A DNA stretch of 64,000 nt from NCBI RefSeq assembly GCF_001720135.1, contig NZ_MCRJ01000003.1, positions 1 to 64,000 on the forward strand, read 5' to 3'. The notes beneath the pieces were generated by a model. It made no database searches. It was not told where the DNA came from and saw only the letters and a list, made by a program, of their open reading frames with translations. Each line of letters starts with the position of its first letter. Position 1 is the stretch's first letter. Made by a program: the position numbers and the translations under genes. Shown here piece by piece: positions 1 through 10,207 of this stretch. Origin of the DNA: Methylobrevis pamukkalensis. GTDB taxonomy: Bacteria; Pseudomonadota; Alphaproteobacteria; Rhizobiales; Pleomorphomonadaceae.

Positions 1-301
1 GATCCAGCGCGGCGCGGCGGGCCTCGATGTCGTCGATCGGACGGCGGGCGCTGCTGGCGGGCGCGGCGTCGCGGGCCGGTGTTTCCCGGGAGGCGCCGTT
101 CTGGTCGGCGGAAAGGGCGCGGATGCGTTCGCCCAGCCTGTCGAGGGAATCGATGATCCGCCCCACGGCCGGCTCGGCGGGTCGCGGTGCGGCGGCCTGG
201 CCGAAGGCGGCGCTGGCGCCCTCCTGCGAGGTCGCCGCACGCATCATGCCGCTGCCACCATCCGTGTAGCTGCCCTGATACGGCGCGGATCGCGAGTTCA
301 T
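1..301 (-). CDS. Partial hypothetical protein (N-terminal part only)
   Basis: The reading frame is open on the minus strand from an ATG at 301 to the window edge, about 100 residues. The product begins MNSRSAPYQGSYTDGG and is rich in Ala, Arg and Pro, with a stretch (IIDSLDRLGERIRALSADQ) that looks like the start of an amphipathic helix or coiled coil. There is no signal peptide. Long low-complexity proteins of this type in Hyphomicrobiales are often polarity or peptidoglycan-binding proteins, but nothing here proves that. The family cannot be decided because the C-terminal part lies outside the window. Confidence 0.55.
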   Translation of the reverse strand, partial: MNSRSAPYQGSYTDGGSGMMRAATSQEGASAAFGQAAAPRPAEPAVGRIIDSLDRLGERIRALSADQNGASRETPARDAAPASSARRPIDDIEARRAALD

Positions 302-461
302 CCCGTCTCTCCCCATGGCGCAAGGCCTGTCCGGCACGCGCCGGACCAATCCCGCCGGGACCGTCCCCTGACGGCCCGCCGGCGCACCGGCCGCCGAGCG
401 GATGCTGCCGGACGACAGACCGACCGGGCCGATGCTTCACCCTCGACTTTCGCCAAACAGG

Positions 462-478
462 GTAAACGAGTGGTAAAC
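462..478. promoter_or_regulatory. Direct repeat GGTAAAC in the 302-672 intergenic region; weak CtrA-like site
   Basis: The 371-base gap between two divergent genes holds two TAAA half-sites 7 bases apart (TAAA-CGAGTGG-TAAA). This resembles the CtrA spacing TTAA-N7-TTAA with two mismatches. It lies about 160 bases upstream of the partial minus-strand gene. Apart from this and the MerR box at 584, I see nothing coding in the gap. Confidence 0.2.
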
Positions 479-583
479 ATTTCCGGGCCATTGTCGCATT
501 CCGGTAAGAACCATGAAGATTTCCTTCCTTTTCTGCCTCATCCCGGCCGCCGCCCAGCCGAACAACCCGGGCTGATGGACTGG

Positions 584-599
584 ACGTTGACGCAAACGT
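584..599. promoter_or_regulatory. LiuR-type MerR operator, copy 1
   Basis: The sequence ACGTTGACGCAAACGT is an imperfect palindrome close to the ACGTTTACGTAAACGT pattern known for LiuR-type MerR regulators. It lies about 75 bases upstream of the regulator start, so autoregulation is likely. A second, similar copy precedes the beta-oxidation operon. Confidence 0.6.
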
Positions 600-672
600 A
601 AGCTATGCCAGTCGCTTCACGCCAATGCCGCCGGCCGCACGGCCGGTCGGCCGCAAGGGATGTGTTGCGACG

Positions 673-1143
673 ATGACGGAAAAGCTTTCGATCGCCCAGG
701 CATCGGCGATCGCCGCGGAGGACTTCGCGGGCGAGGGGGACGACACCTCGAAGTCCAACATGTTCACCATCGGTGATCTGGCCCGCGAGTTCGGCGTGAC
801 GCTGCGCACGCTGCGCTTCTACGAGGACAAGAACCTGATCACGCCGCATCGCGACGGCCTGAACCGGCTCTACACCCGCCGCGACCGCGCGCGCCTCAAA
901 CTGGTGCTGATGGGCAAGCGCGTGGGGTTTTCCTTGAGTGAGATCAAGGACATGCTCGACCTCTACGACTTGCGTGACGGTCAGGTCACCCAGCTCAAGG
1001 TCGCGCTCGGCAAGTTCAACGAGCAGATCTCGATCCTCGAGCGCCAGAAGAAGGACATCGAGCAGGCGCTGACCGAACTGCGGCGCACCGTGGCGGTGGT
1101 CTCCGGTCTCCTGAAGGAAAAGGAACAGGCCGGCGCCACCTGA
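673..1143 (+). CDS. MerR family regulator of acyl-CoA catabolism (LiuR-like)
   Basis: A 156-residue protein. After a 29-residue leader, the MerR winged helix-turn-helix begins at FTIGDLAREFGVTLRTLRFY, with the typical YEDKNLI and Y-x-RRDRARL segments. A long dimerisation helix follows (about residues 95-150, EQISILERQKKDIEQAL). There is no C-terminal metal-binding cysteine cluster, which argues against a metal sensor. MerR proteins of this shape next to acyl-CoA dehydrogenase and thiolase genes are LiuR-like regulators of branched-chain amino acid or fatty acid breakdown. The operon downstream and the two ACGTTTACG-type palindromes fit that role. The start at 673 was chosen over 625 because the domain alignment begins shortly after it. 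Confidence 0.85.
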   Translation: MTEKLSIAQASAIAAEDFAGEGDDTSKSNMFTIGDLAREFGVTLRTLRFYEDKNLITPHRDGLNRLYTRRDRARLKLVLMGKRVGFSLSEIKDMLDLYDLRDGQVTQLKVALGKFNEQISILERQKKDIEQALTELRRTVAVVSGLLKEKEQAGAT

Positions 1144-1191
1144 CGACGGTGGCACCGGCCGCGTGACGCTGCCGGACCGGATCTGCCGTCT

Positions 1192-1211
1192 TGACGTTTA
1201 CGCAAGCGTCA
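1192..1211. promoter_or_regulatory. LiuR-type MerR operator, copy 2
   Basis: TGACGTTTACGCAAGCGTCA is a 20-base near-palindrome lying about 100 bases upstream of the acyl-CoA dehydrogenase start. It shares the ACGTT-ACGCAA core with the copy at 584. It is probably the operator of the acyl-CoA dehydrogenase, thiolase and FadJ-like operon. Confidence 0.65.
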
Positions 1212-1312
1212 TCATCTGCGTGAAAGGCTTTCGTTGCAGAATGCAACGATCGCCGCCGCCAGAATGCAGATCCGCCGCCCCCGGCGTCGAAACGAAAGGT
1301 CCGGAGCGTCCC

Positions 1313-3106
1313 ATGCCCTCCTATCGTATTCCCGCCGCCGACGTCCGGTTCCTGCTCGCCGATGTCCTGCGCCTCCCGGACCATGCGGACCTGCCGGGTT
1401 TTGCGGATCTCGCGCCCGACACCGTCGACGCGATCCTGTCGGCCAGCGGGCGCTTCTGCGAGGAGGTGCTGCTGCCGCTGAATCTCTCCGGCGACGCCGA
1501 GGGCTGCCTGCGCCAGGCCGACGGATCGGTGACCACGCCCACCGGCTTTCGCAAGGCCTTTGCGGAGTACCGCGCACAGGGATGGATGGGCCTGTCGACC
1601 GACCCGGACCATGGTGGCAGCGGCCTGCCCTATCTGATGACCGTCGTCCTCAACGAGTTCGCCAGTTCGGCCAACATGGCGTTTGCCACCTATACCGGCC
1701 TGACCCAGGGCGCCATCGCCACGCTGGCGCGCCACGGGTCGGACGCGCAGAAGGCCGCCTATCTGCCGAAGATGGTCGACGGTGCCTGGACCGGCACGAT
1801 GAACCTCACCGAGCCCCATTGCGGCACCGATCTCGGCCTGATCCGCATGAAGGCGGTGCCGCGCGACGACGGGACGTTCGCGCTGACCGGCACCAAGATC
1901 TTCATTTCCGGCGGCGAGCACGACCTTGCCGAGAACATCGTCCATCTGGTGCTGGCCCGCATCGAGGGCGCGCCGGAGGGCACCCGCGGCATCTCCATGT
2001 TCGTCGTCCCGAAACACCTGCCGGGGCCGGACGGGGAGCCGGGCGCCCGCAACGCCGTCTCCTGCGGATCGCTGGAGGACAAGATGGGCCTCCACGCCAG
2101 CGCCACCTGCGTGATGAACTATGACGGCGCCATCGGCTCCCTGGTCGGTGAGCCCGGCGCGGGCCTTCGGACCATGTTCACGATGATGAACGAGGCCCGG
2201 CTCGGGGTGGCGGTGCAGGGGCTGGCGATCTCGGAGATCGCCGGCCAGAACGCCGCCCTCTGGGCCCGCGAGCGGCTGCAGGGCCGGGCGATCACGGGTG
2301 CTGCCGCGCCCGAGCGGCCCGCCGATCCGATCATCGTCCACGCCGACGTGCGCCGGATGCTGATGACGATCCGCGCCACCACCGAGGCCGGCCGCGCCCT
2401 CCTGCTGTGGACCGCGCTGCAGTCGGACATCGCCGCGCGGTCGCCGGACCCGAAGACCGCCGCTCGCGCCGGCGACATGCTCGGCCTGCTGACGCCGGTG
2501 GTGAAGGGCGTCCTCACCGACCGCGGCTTCGAGAATGCCGTGACCGCCCAGCAGGTGTTCGGCGGCCATGGCTACATCACCGCCTCGGGCATGGAGCAGT
2601 TCGTGCGCGATGCCCGGGTCGCCATGATCTACGAGGGCGCCAACGGCATCCAGGCGCTCGACCTCGTCGGCCGCAAGCTGCCGAAGGACGGCGGCCGGGC
2701 GATCATGGCCGTCCTCGCCGAACTCGGGCTCGCCATCGCGGCGGCCAGGGACGACGAAACCCTCGCCCCCCTTGCCGCGGCGCTTGCGCGCGGCGTGCAG
2801 GATCTTCAGGCGGCCACCATGTGGTTCATGGCCAACGCCATGAAGAAGCCCGACAATGCGGCGGCGGGCGCCACCGACTACATGCATCTCTTCGGCCTCG
2901 TCGCCTTCGGCTGGATGTGGCTGAAGATGGCGCGGGCGGCAACGGAGCATCTTGCGGCCGGCGAGGGCGACCGGGCCTTCTACGAGGCGAAGATCCTCAC
3001 CGCCCGCTTCTTCATGGAGCGGCTTCTGCCGGAGACGGCCCTGCGCCGGACCCGGATCGAAAGCGGCGCGGCGGCGACGATGGCGCTGCCCGCCGACCTG
3101 TTCTGA
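1313..3106 (+). CDS. Acyl-CoA dehydrogenase (long form with C-terminal extension)
   Basis: A 597-residue flavoprotein that catalyses the first, FAD-dependent oxidation step of acyl-CoA breakdown. The FAD-binding signature [13 protein letters not shown] is near residue 165. The substrate loop [16 protein letters not shown] is near 290 and the C-terminal [17 protein letters not shown] near 445. A further helical domain of about 130 residues follows, as in the roughly 590-residue acyl-CoA dehydrogenase subfamily. The ATG at 1313 was preferred to an upstream start at 1163 because the family begins with [15 protein letters not shown]. It is the first gene of a three-gene operon under the LiuR-like regulator. 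The chain-length preference cannot be read from the sequence. Confidence 0.93.
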   Translation: MPSYRIPAADVRFLLADVLRLPDHADLPGFADLAPDTVDAILSASGRFCEEVLLPLNLSGDAEGCLRQADGSVTTPTGFRKAFAEYRAQGWMGLSTDPDHGGSGLPYLMTVVLNEFASSANMAFATYTGLTQGAIATLARHGSDAQKAAYLPKMVDGAWTGTMNLTEPHCGTDLGLIRMKAVPRDDGTFALTGTKIFISGGEHDLAENIVHLVLARIEGAPEGTRGISMFVVPKHLPGPDGEPGARNAVSCGSLEDKMGLHASATCVMNYDGAIGSLVGEPGAGLRTMFTMMNEARLGVAVQGLAISEIAGQNAALWARERLQGRAITGAAAPERPADPIIVHADVRRMLMTIRATTEAGRALLLWTALQSDIAARSPDPKTAARAGDMLGLLTPVVKGVLTDRGFENAVTAQQVFGGHGYITASGMEQFVRDARVAMIYEGANGIQALDLVGRKLPKDGGRAIMAVLAELGLAIAAARDDETLAPLAAALARGVQDLQAATMWFMANAMKKPDNAAAGATDYMHLFGLVAFGWMWLKMARAATEHLAAGEGDRAFYEAKILTARFFMERLLPETALRRTRIESGAAATMALPADLF

Positions 3107-3137
3107 ACGCGTCTTGAGGCGCGCCGCGGAGGAAAGC

Positions 3138-4346
<1,209 letters not shown>

Positions 4347-4357
4347 AGGAGATGGCG

Positions 4358-6561
4358 ATGACGTACACCCACTTCACCTTCGAGGCCGGCGCCGACGGCA
4401 TTGCCCTCCTCGTCTGGGACTCGCCCGGCCGGTCGATGAATGTCTTCACCGCCGAGGTGATGGACGAGATCGAGGCCGTGCTCGCCGCGATCTCGGCGGA
4501 CGACGCGGTGACGGGCGTCGTCGTCACTTCAGCCAAGAGGGATTTTTCCGGCGGCGCCGATCTCAAGATGGTCGAGGCGCTGCTCGCCGACTATGCCCAC
4601 CTCAAGGACGCCGACCCTGAGGCCGCGATGCAGCGGTTGTTCGTGGAAGGCGCGCGCATGTCGCGCCTGTGGCGCAGCATCGAGACCTGCGGCAAGCCGT
4701 GGGTGGCGGCCATCAACGGCACCTGCCTTGGCGGCGCCTTCGAACTGGCGCTCGCCTGCCATGGCCGGATCGCCGCCGAGGGCGACTTCCGGGTCGGCCT
4801 GCCCGAGGTGAAGATCGGCCTCTTCCCCGGTGCCGGCGGCACCCAGCGGGTGATGCGCATGGCCGAGCCGCAGGCGGGTCTCACCTTCCTGCTGCAGGGC
4901 CAGACCGTGGCGCCGAAGAAGGCACTCGCGCTGAGGCTGCTCGACAAGGTGGTGCCCGCGGCCAGCCTCGTCGCCGAGGCCCGGGCGATGATCGCCGCCG
5001 GCCTTTCGGCGAAGAAGCCCTGGGACAGTGACGGCTTTCGCGCGCCCGGCGGCGCGGTCTACTCCCCGGCCGGCTTCCAGGTCTGGCCGGCCGCCAATGC
5101 GCTCTATCGCCGCGAGACCCACGACAATTATCCGGGCGCCCGCGGCGCGCTGGCCGCCGCCTTCGAGGGCCTGCAGCTGCCGATGGATCTCGCCCTGAAG
5201 GTCGAGGCGCGGCATTTCGCCGGGGTTCTGGCCTCCCCCGAGGCACAGGCGATGATCCGTTCGCTGTTCGTCTCGATGCAGGATCTCGGCAAGGGCGCCC
5301 GCCGCCCCGTCGCCGAGCCGCCCGCCACGCCGCGCAAGGTCGCATTCTCGGCGCCGGCTTCATGGGCGCCGGCATCGCCTATGTGACGGCGGCGGCCGGG
5401 ATCGAGGTCGCGATGATCGACCGGGACGCCGACAGCGCGCGGAAGGGCCACGCGCTCTGCGAGAAGCTCGTGGCCGACCGGGTGCGCAAGGGCCGCGCGA
5501 GCCCGGCCGACCGCGACGCGCTGCTGGGTCGGATCACCGCCGGCGACGACTACGCCGCGCTCACCGGCTGCGATCTCGTGATCGAGGCGGTCTTCGAGGA
5601 CCGGGGCGTGAAGCGCGCGGCCATGGACAAGGCCGCTGCCGTGCTCGGGCCGGACACGGTGTTTGCCTCCAACACCTCCACCTTGCCGATCACCTCGCTG
5701 GCGGAGGGCTGGCGCGCGCCGGAGGACTTCATCGGCATCCACTTCTTCTCGCCGGTCGAGAAGATGATGCTGGTCGAGGTGATCCTCGGGGCGAAGACCG
5801 GCGACCGGGCGCTCGCCGTGGCGCTCGACTATGTGCGGGCGCTGCGCAGGACGCCGATCGTCGTCAACGACAGCCGCGGCTTCTACGCCAACCGCTGCGT
5901 GACGCGCTATCTGCTGGAGGCGCATCTGATGCTGGCCGAGGGCGTGCCGCCGGCGATGATCGAGAATGTCGCGCGGATGGCCGGCATGCCGGTCGGCCCG
6001 CTCGCCCTCAACGACGAGATCGCCCTCGATCTTGCCTGGAAGATCCTGCAGGCGGCGAAAGCCGATCTCGGCGACGACGCCGTCGATCCGCGGCAGGAGG
6101 CCCTGCTGCGCGAGATGGTGGTGGCGCGCGGCCGGCTCGGCCGCAAGAGCGGCGCCGGCTTCTACGACTATCCGGACAAGGGCCAGAAGCGGCTCTGGCC
6201 GGGCCTTGCCGAGGTGGTCGGCCCGTCCCGCCCGGCGGATGAATTCGACGTGGCCGAGCTGAAACGGCGGCTTCTCGTGACCCAGGCGCTGGAGGCGGCG
6301 CGCTGCGTGGAGGAGGGCGTCGTGACCGACATGCGCGAGGCCGACGTCGGCGCGATCCTCGGCTTCGGCTTTGCCCCTTTCACCGGCGGTACGCTGTCCT
6401 ACATCGACGGCATGGGCACGCCGGCCTTCGTCGCGCTCTGCGACCGGCTCGCCGAGGCCCATGGCGCGCGCTTTGCCCCGCCCGCCCTCCTGCGCGAGAT
6501 GGCGGCGCGCGGCGAGAGCTTTTACGGTCGCTTTCCCCCGTCGGTCCGGGCGGCGGCGTGA
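4358..6561 (+). CDS. FadJ/FadB-like enoyl-CoA hydratase / 3-hydroxyacyl-CoA dehydrogenase; apparent frameshift near 5343
   Basis: A bifunctional protein of about 734 residues once one base is restored. The N-terminal crotonase domain shows INGTCLGGAFELALACHGR and the oxyanion-hole region GLFPGAGGTQRV. The NAD-binding 3-hydroxyacyl-CoA dehydrogenase domain should begin RKVAILGAGFMGAGIAYV. In the sequence given, the frame changes exactly at that glycine-rich loop (GTCGC-ATTCTC, one base short). Downstream the HFFSPVEKMMLVEV and NRCVTRY motifs are intact to the stop at 6561. The ATG at 4358 has a GAAGGAG site at good spacing, unlike the ATG at 4352. As written, the protein would lose its dehydrogenase half, but base loss in the sequence is the likelier reading. 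Confidence 0.88.
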
Positions 6562-6649
6562 GCGGTGCATGGCGGCCGAAGGGCGTTCGCGCTAGACTTG
6601 CCGCCCGCCTGACCGCGCAGACGGGGGCCGCTTCGGGAGGAGCAGATCG

Positions 6650-7344
6650 ATGAAGACGCCGACGATCGCCGCGCAGACGCTTGTCGTCGCGATGACATTC
6701 GTCGCCGGCGTGAGCGCCGCGCAGGCGCAGGAGGCTCCGGGCTATCGCTTTGCCAGGCCGCCCGAAGCCCAGAAGCCTGTCGCCCCGGCCGCGCCCGTTC
6801 CCACCCTCGCCGAGCAGGCCGAGCGGCGGACCCGGGCGCTGGCCGCCGATCTCGACGCGCCCGGCGCCGCAGCGCCGTCCTTGCCAGGGATCTCGCCGCG
6901 GTGACCGAACGGCTTCGCGCGATCGAGGCCGGCATGGCCGGGCGCGACACGGCGATGGCCGAACTCCGGAGCCAGGTCGAAGCCGCCGAGACGGAGGCCA
7001 GGACCGCGCGGGCGTCAGTCGCCATCCTCACCGGCGAGCTGGAGCGGGCACGGGCGGCGATGGACGCCGATCGCACCACGCGCGACGCGGCCGCGGAGGC
7101 GCGGATCGACGAGTTGGAAGGCCGGATCGCGGCGCTGGAGGCGCGCCTTGCCGAGGTCGAGCGGCCACCCGAACCCGCCCCGGAACCGACGCCCCCGCTC
7201 GCCGAAGCCCCGCCGGAAGAGGCCCCGCGCCTGCCGGGCGCGGAGGAGCTGGACCGCGCCCTCGATTTGGCCGACCAGGCCTTCCGCCGCTTCTTCGGCA
7301 TGGTCGAGGACCTGAAGCGCGATTACGACGAGCAGCGGATCTGA
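6650..7344 (+). CDS. Exported coiled-coil protein of unknown function; apparent frameshift between 6860 and 6890
   Basis: Joined across one missing base, the product is about 231 residues. It starts with a signal peptide (TLVVAMTFVAGVSAAQAQ, cut after AQA). A Pro-rich stretch follows, then a heptad-like coiled coil (about residues 80-170, alternating ERLRAIEAGM, AELRSQVEAAE, DELEGRIAALEARLAEVE), a Pro/Glu-rich linker and a short C-terminal helix. The first frame stops at 6904 and the second opens at once with ARDLAAVTERL in register, which is why I read them as one gene. I do not recognise the family. A periplasmic or envelope role is inferred only from the signal peptide. Confidence 0.55.
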
Positions 7345-7354
7345 CGGCGCGGCC

Positions 7355-7744
7355 TTACCCGTGGTCGGGCCCCAGCAGCCACCAGGCGCAAAGGCCCGCC
7401 GCGGCAATCCAGATCAGCACCACCGCGACCGCCCCCGCCCGGCTTCCGGGCCGCGTGGTGATCGCGTCGGCTTCGCCGCGCAGACGCGCCATCGTCGGCG
7501 GTGGGACCAGCCGGACCACGGCGAGGATGCCGAGGGGGACGAGGATCACGTCGTCGAGATAGCCGAGGATCGGGATGAAGTCGGGCACGAGGTCGAGGGG
7601 CGAGAGGGCATAGGCGGCGACGATGGCCGCGAGCAGCTTGGCAACCAGCGGCACATGCGGGTCACGCGCCGCCAGCCACAGCGCAACGACATCGCGCTTG
7701 ATGCGTCGCGCCCAGTCGCGGGCTCTGCGGAGCAACGGCCTCAT
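7355..7744 (-). CDS. DUF1232 (YkvA family) membrane protein
   Basis: A 129-residue protein with the DUF1232 signature AYALSPLDLVPDFIPILGYLDDVILVPLG split between two membrane helices, plus a third helix near the C terminus (AVVLIWIAAAGLCAWWLL). The family is widespread and its function is unknown. The ATG at 7744 overlaps the stop of the upstream hydrolase gene (ATGA), so the two are translationally coupled on the minus strand. Confidence 0.85.
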   Translation of the reverse strand: MRPLLRRARDWARRIKRDVVALWLAARDPHVPLVAKLLAAIVAAYALSPLDLVPDFIPILGYLDDVILVPLGILAVVRLVPPPTMARLRGEADAITTRPGSRAGAVAVVLIWIAAAGLCAWWLLGPDHG

Positions 7745-8730
7745 CCCTCGGCGCCCAGCCCCTTCAGGAAGGCGGCCATCCGCCCAAGGCTGGCGGTGGT
7801 CGCCGGGCTGTCGAAATACTGGAACACATGCGCGCCGCCGGGGGTGACGTCGAGGTCCGCCGCATTGCCGGCGGCCAGCCAGCGCCCGGCCATGAACAGG
7901 CTGTCGTCGAGCAGCGCGTCGGCGGTGCCGACCGAGAACAGCGCCGGCGGCAGGCCGCCAAGGTCGGCGTGGATCGGCGAGATGTCCGGATCGGCCCGGT
8001 CGGCGCCGTCGCCGAGGAAGCTGCGGGCGAACAGCTCCACATCCCGCGTCGTCAGGATCAGCGGCGTCGGCCCGTAGCGGCGGGCGCTGGGCGTGAGAGC
8101 AAGGTCATAGCAGCCGGCGACGAGGTTGGCGCCGTGGAACGGCTGGATGCCGTGGCGGTCGCGCAGCCTGAGCAGGGTGACGACGGCAAGATGGGCGCCG
8201 GCGCTCTCGCCGCCGATCGCCAGCCGCCGCGTGCCGAAGCGGGCGGTGCATTCGGCCAGCAGCCACAGCGCCGCGGCCTCGCAGTCGTCGGGGCCGGCCG
8301 GATAGGGATGCTCGGGCGCGAGCCGGTAGTCGACCGAGACGACGGCGTAGCCGGACAGGTCCACCAGTGGCGTGAGGATCTGGTCCTGCTGGTCGTGGGC
8401 GCCGAGCGTCCAGCCGCCGCCGTGGAAATGCAGGTAGACGCCGGCGGGCGCCGCGTCCGTCGGCGCGATCACCCTGGCCGGAACCAGGCCGTCCCGGCCG
8501 GGGATCTGGATGTCGACGGCGCGCGGGTCGCGCGGCGCGAGCGGAAACGGACCCTTGCCGGCGGCCCGGGCCGCCCGCAGGTCGGCGGGCGGGAACGCCC
8601 ACTTGTCGGGCAGGGCGCCGAGCGCCGCGATGATCCGGTGATTGAGAGCCTGGGTCTCGGGCGCGATGGCCTCTGGCCGGAACAGGGCCGGATCGATGGT
8701 GAACACGGTCGGATCTCCGCTGGAAGGCAT
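7741..8730 (-). CDS. Alpha/beta hydrolase, hormone-sensitive lipase family
   Basis: A 329-residue esterase or lipase. The oxyanion motif HFHGGGWTLG and the nucleophile elbow GGESAGAHLAVV place it in the HSL (family IV) group. The probable acid is in SVGTADALLDDS and the catalytic His in GGAHVFQYF. There is no signal peptide, so it is cytoplasmic. The natural substrate is unknown. The ATG at 8730 gives MPSSGDPTVFTIDP. Earlier in-frame sequence does not look coding. It overlaps the DUF1232 gene by 4 bases. Confidence 0.88.
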   Translation of the reverse strand: MPSSGDPTVFTIDPALFRPEAIAPETQALNHRIIAALGALPDKWAFPPADLRAARAAGKGPFPLAPRDPRAVDIQIPGRDGLVPARVIAPTDAAPAGVYLHFHGGGWTLGAHDQQDQILTPLVDLSGYAVVSVDYRLAPEHPYPAGPDDCEAAALWLLAECTARFGTRRLAIGGESAGAHLAVVTLLRLRDRHGIQPFHGANLVAGCYDLALTPSARRYGPTPLILTTRDVELFARSFLGDGADRADPDISPIHADLGGLPPALFSVGTADALLDDSLFMAGRWLAAGNAADLDVTPGGAHVFQYFDSPATTASLGRMAAFLKGLGAEG

Positions 8731-8812
8731 GCTTCTGCTATAGCCGATCCGGGGTGCGCAGGGCCACGGGCCGATCCGCCTCTTGCCCTCTTTGTCTCGG
8801 GCGCCCGTTGCC

Positions 8813-9328
8813 TCAGGTCCCCCGGCGAACGCCGTCCGCCTCCGGCCGCCGCGGGCGGCGGAACGAGCGGCCGATGGCGAAGGCGCCGGTCCAGCCGGCG
8901 GCAAAGCCGGCCGCCGCGATCGCGAGCCCGGCCGGCGTGGTCGGCACGGCCGGGGCGAAATCATCCCAGGTCTTCGAAAGGAGTTCGGGATCGGGATAGG
9001 CGACGAGTGCGGCAACCCGGCCGATCGGCCCGGCATCCTGCATCGCCGCGCGCTGGCGCTGAAGATCCTCGTAGCGATCCACCGCATAGACCGTCGAGCG
9101 CCCGGCCGCATCCTCGACGCTCGCGCCGTCGCGCTGCAGCCGGGCCAGAGCGGCGGCGCGGTCGGCGCCCTCGGCCTCGACCGCGTCGTAGAAGTTCTGG
9201 GCGATGGGCCGCAGCGCGTCGATCGCGCCGCCGATCCGCTGGAAATACTGTTGCGAGAATTCCGGCGACTGGGCGAAGCCGACGGCGACGAAGACGCCGG
9301 CAAGGATTCTCGGCAGCCCGGCAAGCAT
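8813..9328 (-). CDS. DUF2937 family protein
   Basis: A 171-residue protein matching the DUF2937 pattern. It has an N-terminal hydrophobic segment (LPRILAGVFVAVGFAQ), a central helical region (SQQYFQRIGGAIDALRPIAQNF) and a C-terminal membrane helix (TPAGLAIAAAGFAAGWTGAF). The start at 9328 follows a CGGAGG site at 6 bases. The ATG at 9334 is too close to that site. The function of the family is unknown. The two membrane helices with a roughly 110-residue domain between them suggest an envelope role. Confidence 0.72.
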   Translation of the reverse strand: MLAGLPRILAGVFVAVGFAQSPEFSQQYFQRIGGAIDALRPIAQNFYDAVEAEGADRAAALARLQRDGASVEDAAGRSTVYAVDRYEDLQRQRAAMQDAGPIGRVAALVAYPDPELLSKTWDDFAPAVPTTPAGLAIAAAGFAAGWTGAFAIGRSFRRPRRPEADGVRRGT

Positions 9329-9596
9329 GGACATCCTCCGACAGATTGAGTGTGCAGGATAACACGCGCGGCGCGCCGAAGGTCCGTTGCATCGCCGACT
9401 GGCCGCGGGTCGCGGCCGCATCGGGCCAGGATCGGCAGATTCCGCCGTCAAAACATGTGCAAACCGCAGGGTGGGCGTTGCACTTCCCCGCGTGGCCCTG
9501 TCAATTCCGGAAGGCGCGGGAAAATCACCTGTGCCGCAGCGTTGCCGGCCGGGCGCCGGCCGCCGTCACGGTCCGGTCAAGTCAGGAAGGCGTTCC

Positions 9597-10024
9597 ATGT
9601 TCCAGGAATTCAAGAAATTCGCCCTCCGGGGCAACGTGATCGACCTTGCGGTCGGCATCATCATCGGCGCGGCCTTCAGCGCCATCGTCTCGTCGCTGGT
9701 CGACGACGTGATCATGCCGCCGGTCGGCGTGATCCTCGGCAACGTCGACTTCTCGGACCTGTTCGTCGTCCTGCGCGAGGGCACGACCCCCGGCCCCTAT
9801 CTCACCCTTGTCGCGGCCAAGGCGCGGGCGCGGCCACCTGGAACCTCGGCCTGTTCATCAATGCGATCGTCAAGTTCATGATCGTCGCCTTCGCCCTGTT
9901 CCTCGTGGTGCGCGGCATGAACAAGCTGCAGCGCAAGGAAGAGCAGGCACCGTCGGCTCCGCCGCCGCCCACCAAGGAGGAAGTGCTGCTCACGGAGATC
10001 CGGGACATCCTCGCGCGGCGGTGA
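9597..10024 (+). CDS. mscL: Large-conductance mechanosensitive channel MscL; apparent frameshift near 9823
   Basis: About 142 residues after one base is restored. MscL forms a homopentameric inner-membrane pore that opens on hypo-osmotic shock. The hallmark start [20 protein letters not shown], the first helix [20 protein letters not shown] and the PPVGVILG loop are present. The second helix ([26 protein letters not shown]) is in the next frame. The break is in AAG GC-GCG GGC, where one base would restore AAKAAGAATWN. The C-terminal bundle ([11 protein letters not shown]) is intact, so the gene was probably functional. Confidence 0.9.
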
Positions 10025-10207
10025 CCTGTGCAGGTCGGCCGGGGGGCGCGCGCGCCGGAAGTTCCTGCACGGCGCTCCTTCCTGTATCCGCCCGCTTCTG
10101 CTAGTCAGGATTGCAGAGGGTCGGTGGCCGGCCTCGCCGGTTGGGCCGGCCGGCCTCCCCCTCCAGCGCAGCCATGAACGGCAAGGCATGTTGCCGTCGA
10201 GGACGTC

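Noticed and set aside
4358-6561. Programmed ribosomal frameshifting in the FadJ-like gene and others
   Set aside because: No slippery heptamer or stimulatory structure is evident, the breaks fall at unrelated places in 17 genes, and all need the same one-base repair.
9597-10024. mscL and ccoN as pseudogenes
   Set aside because: Both halves of each protein are fully conserved around the break. True pseudogenes of this kind would usually show additional stops or substitutions.
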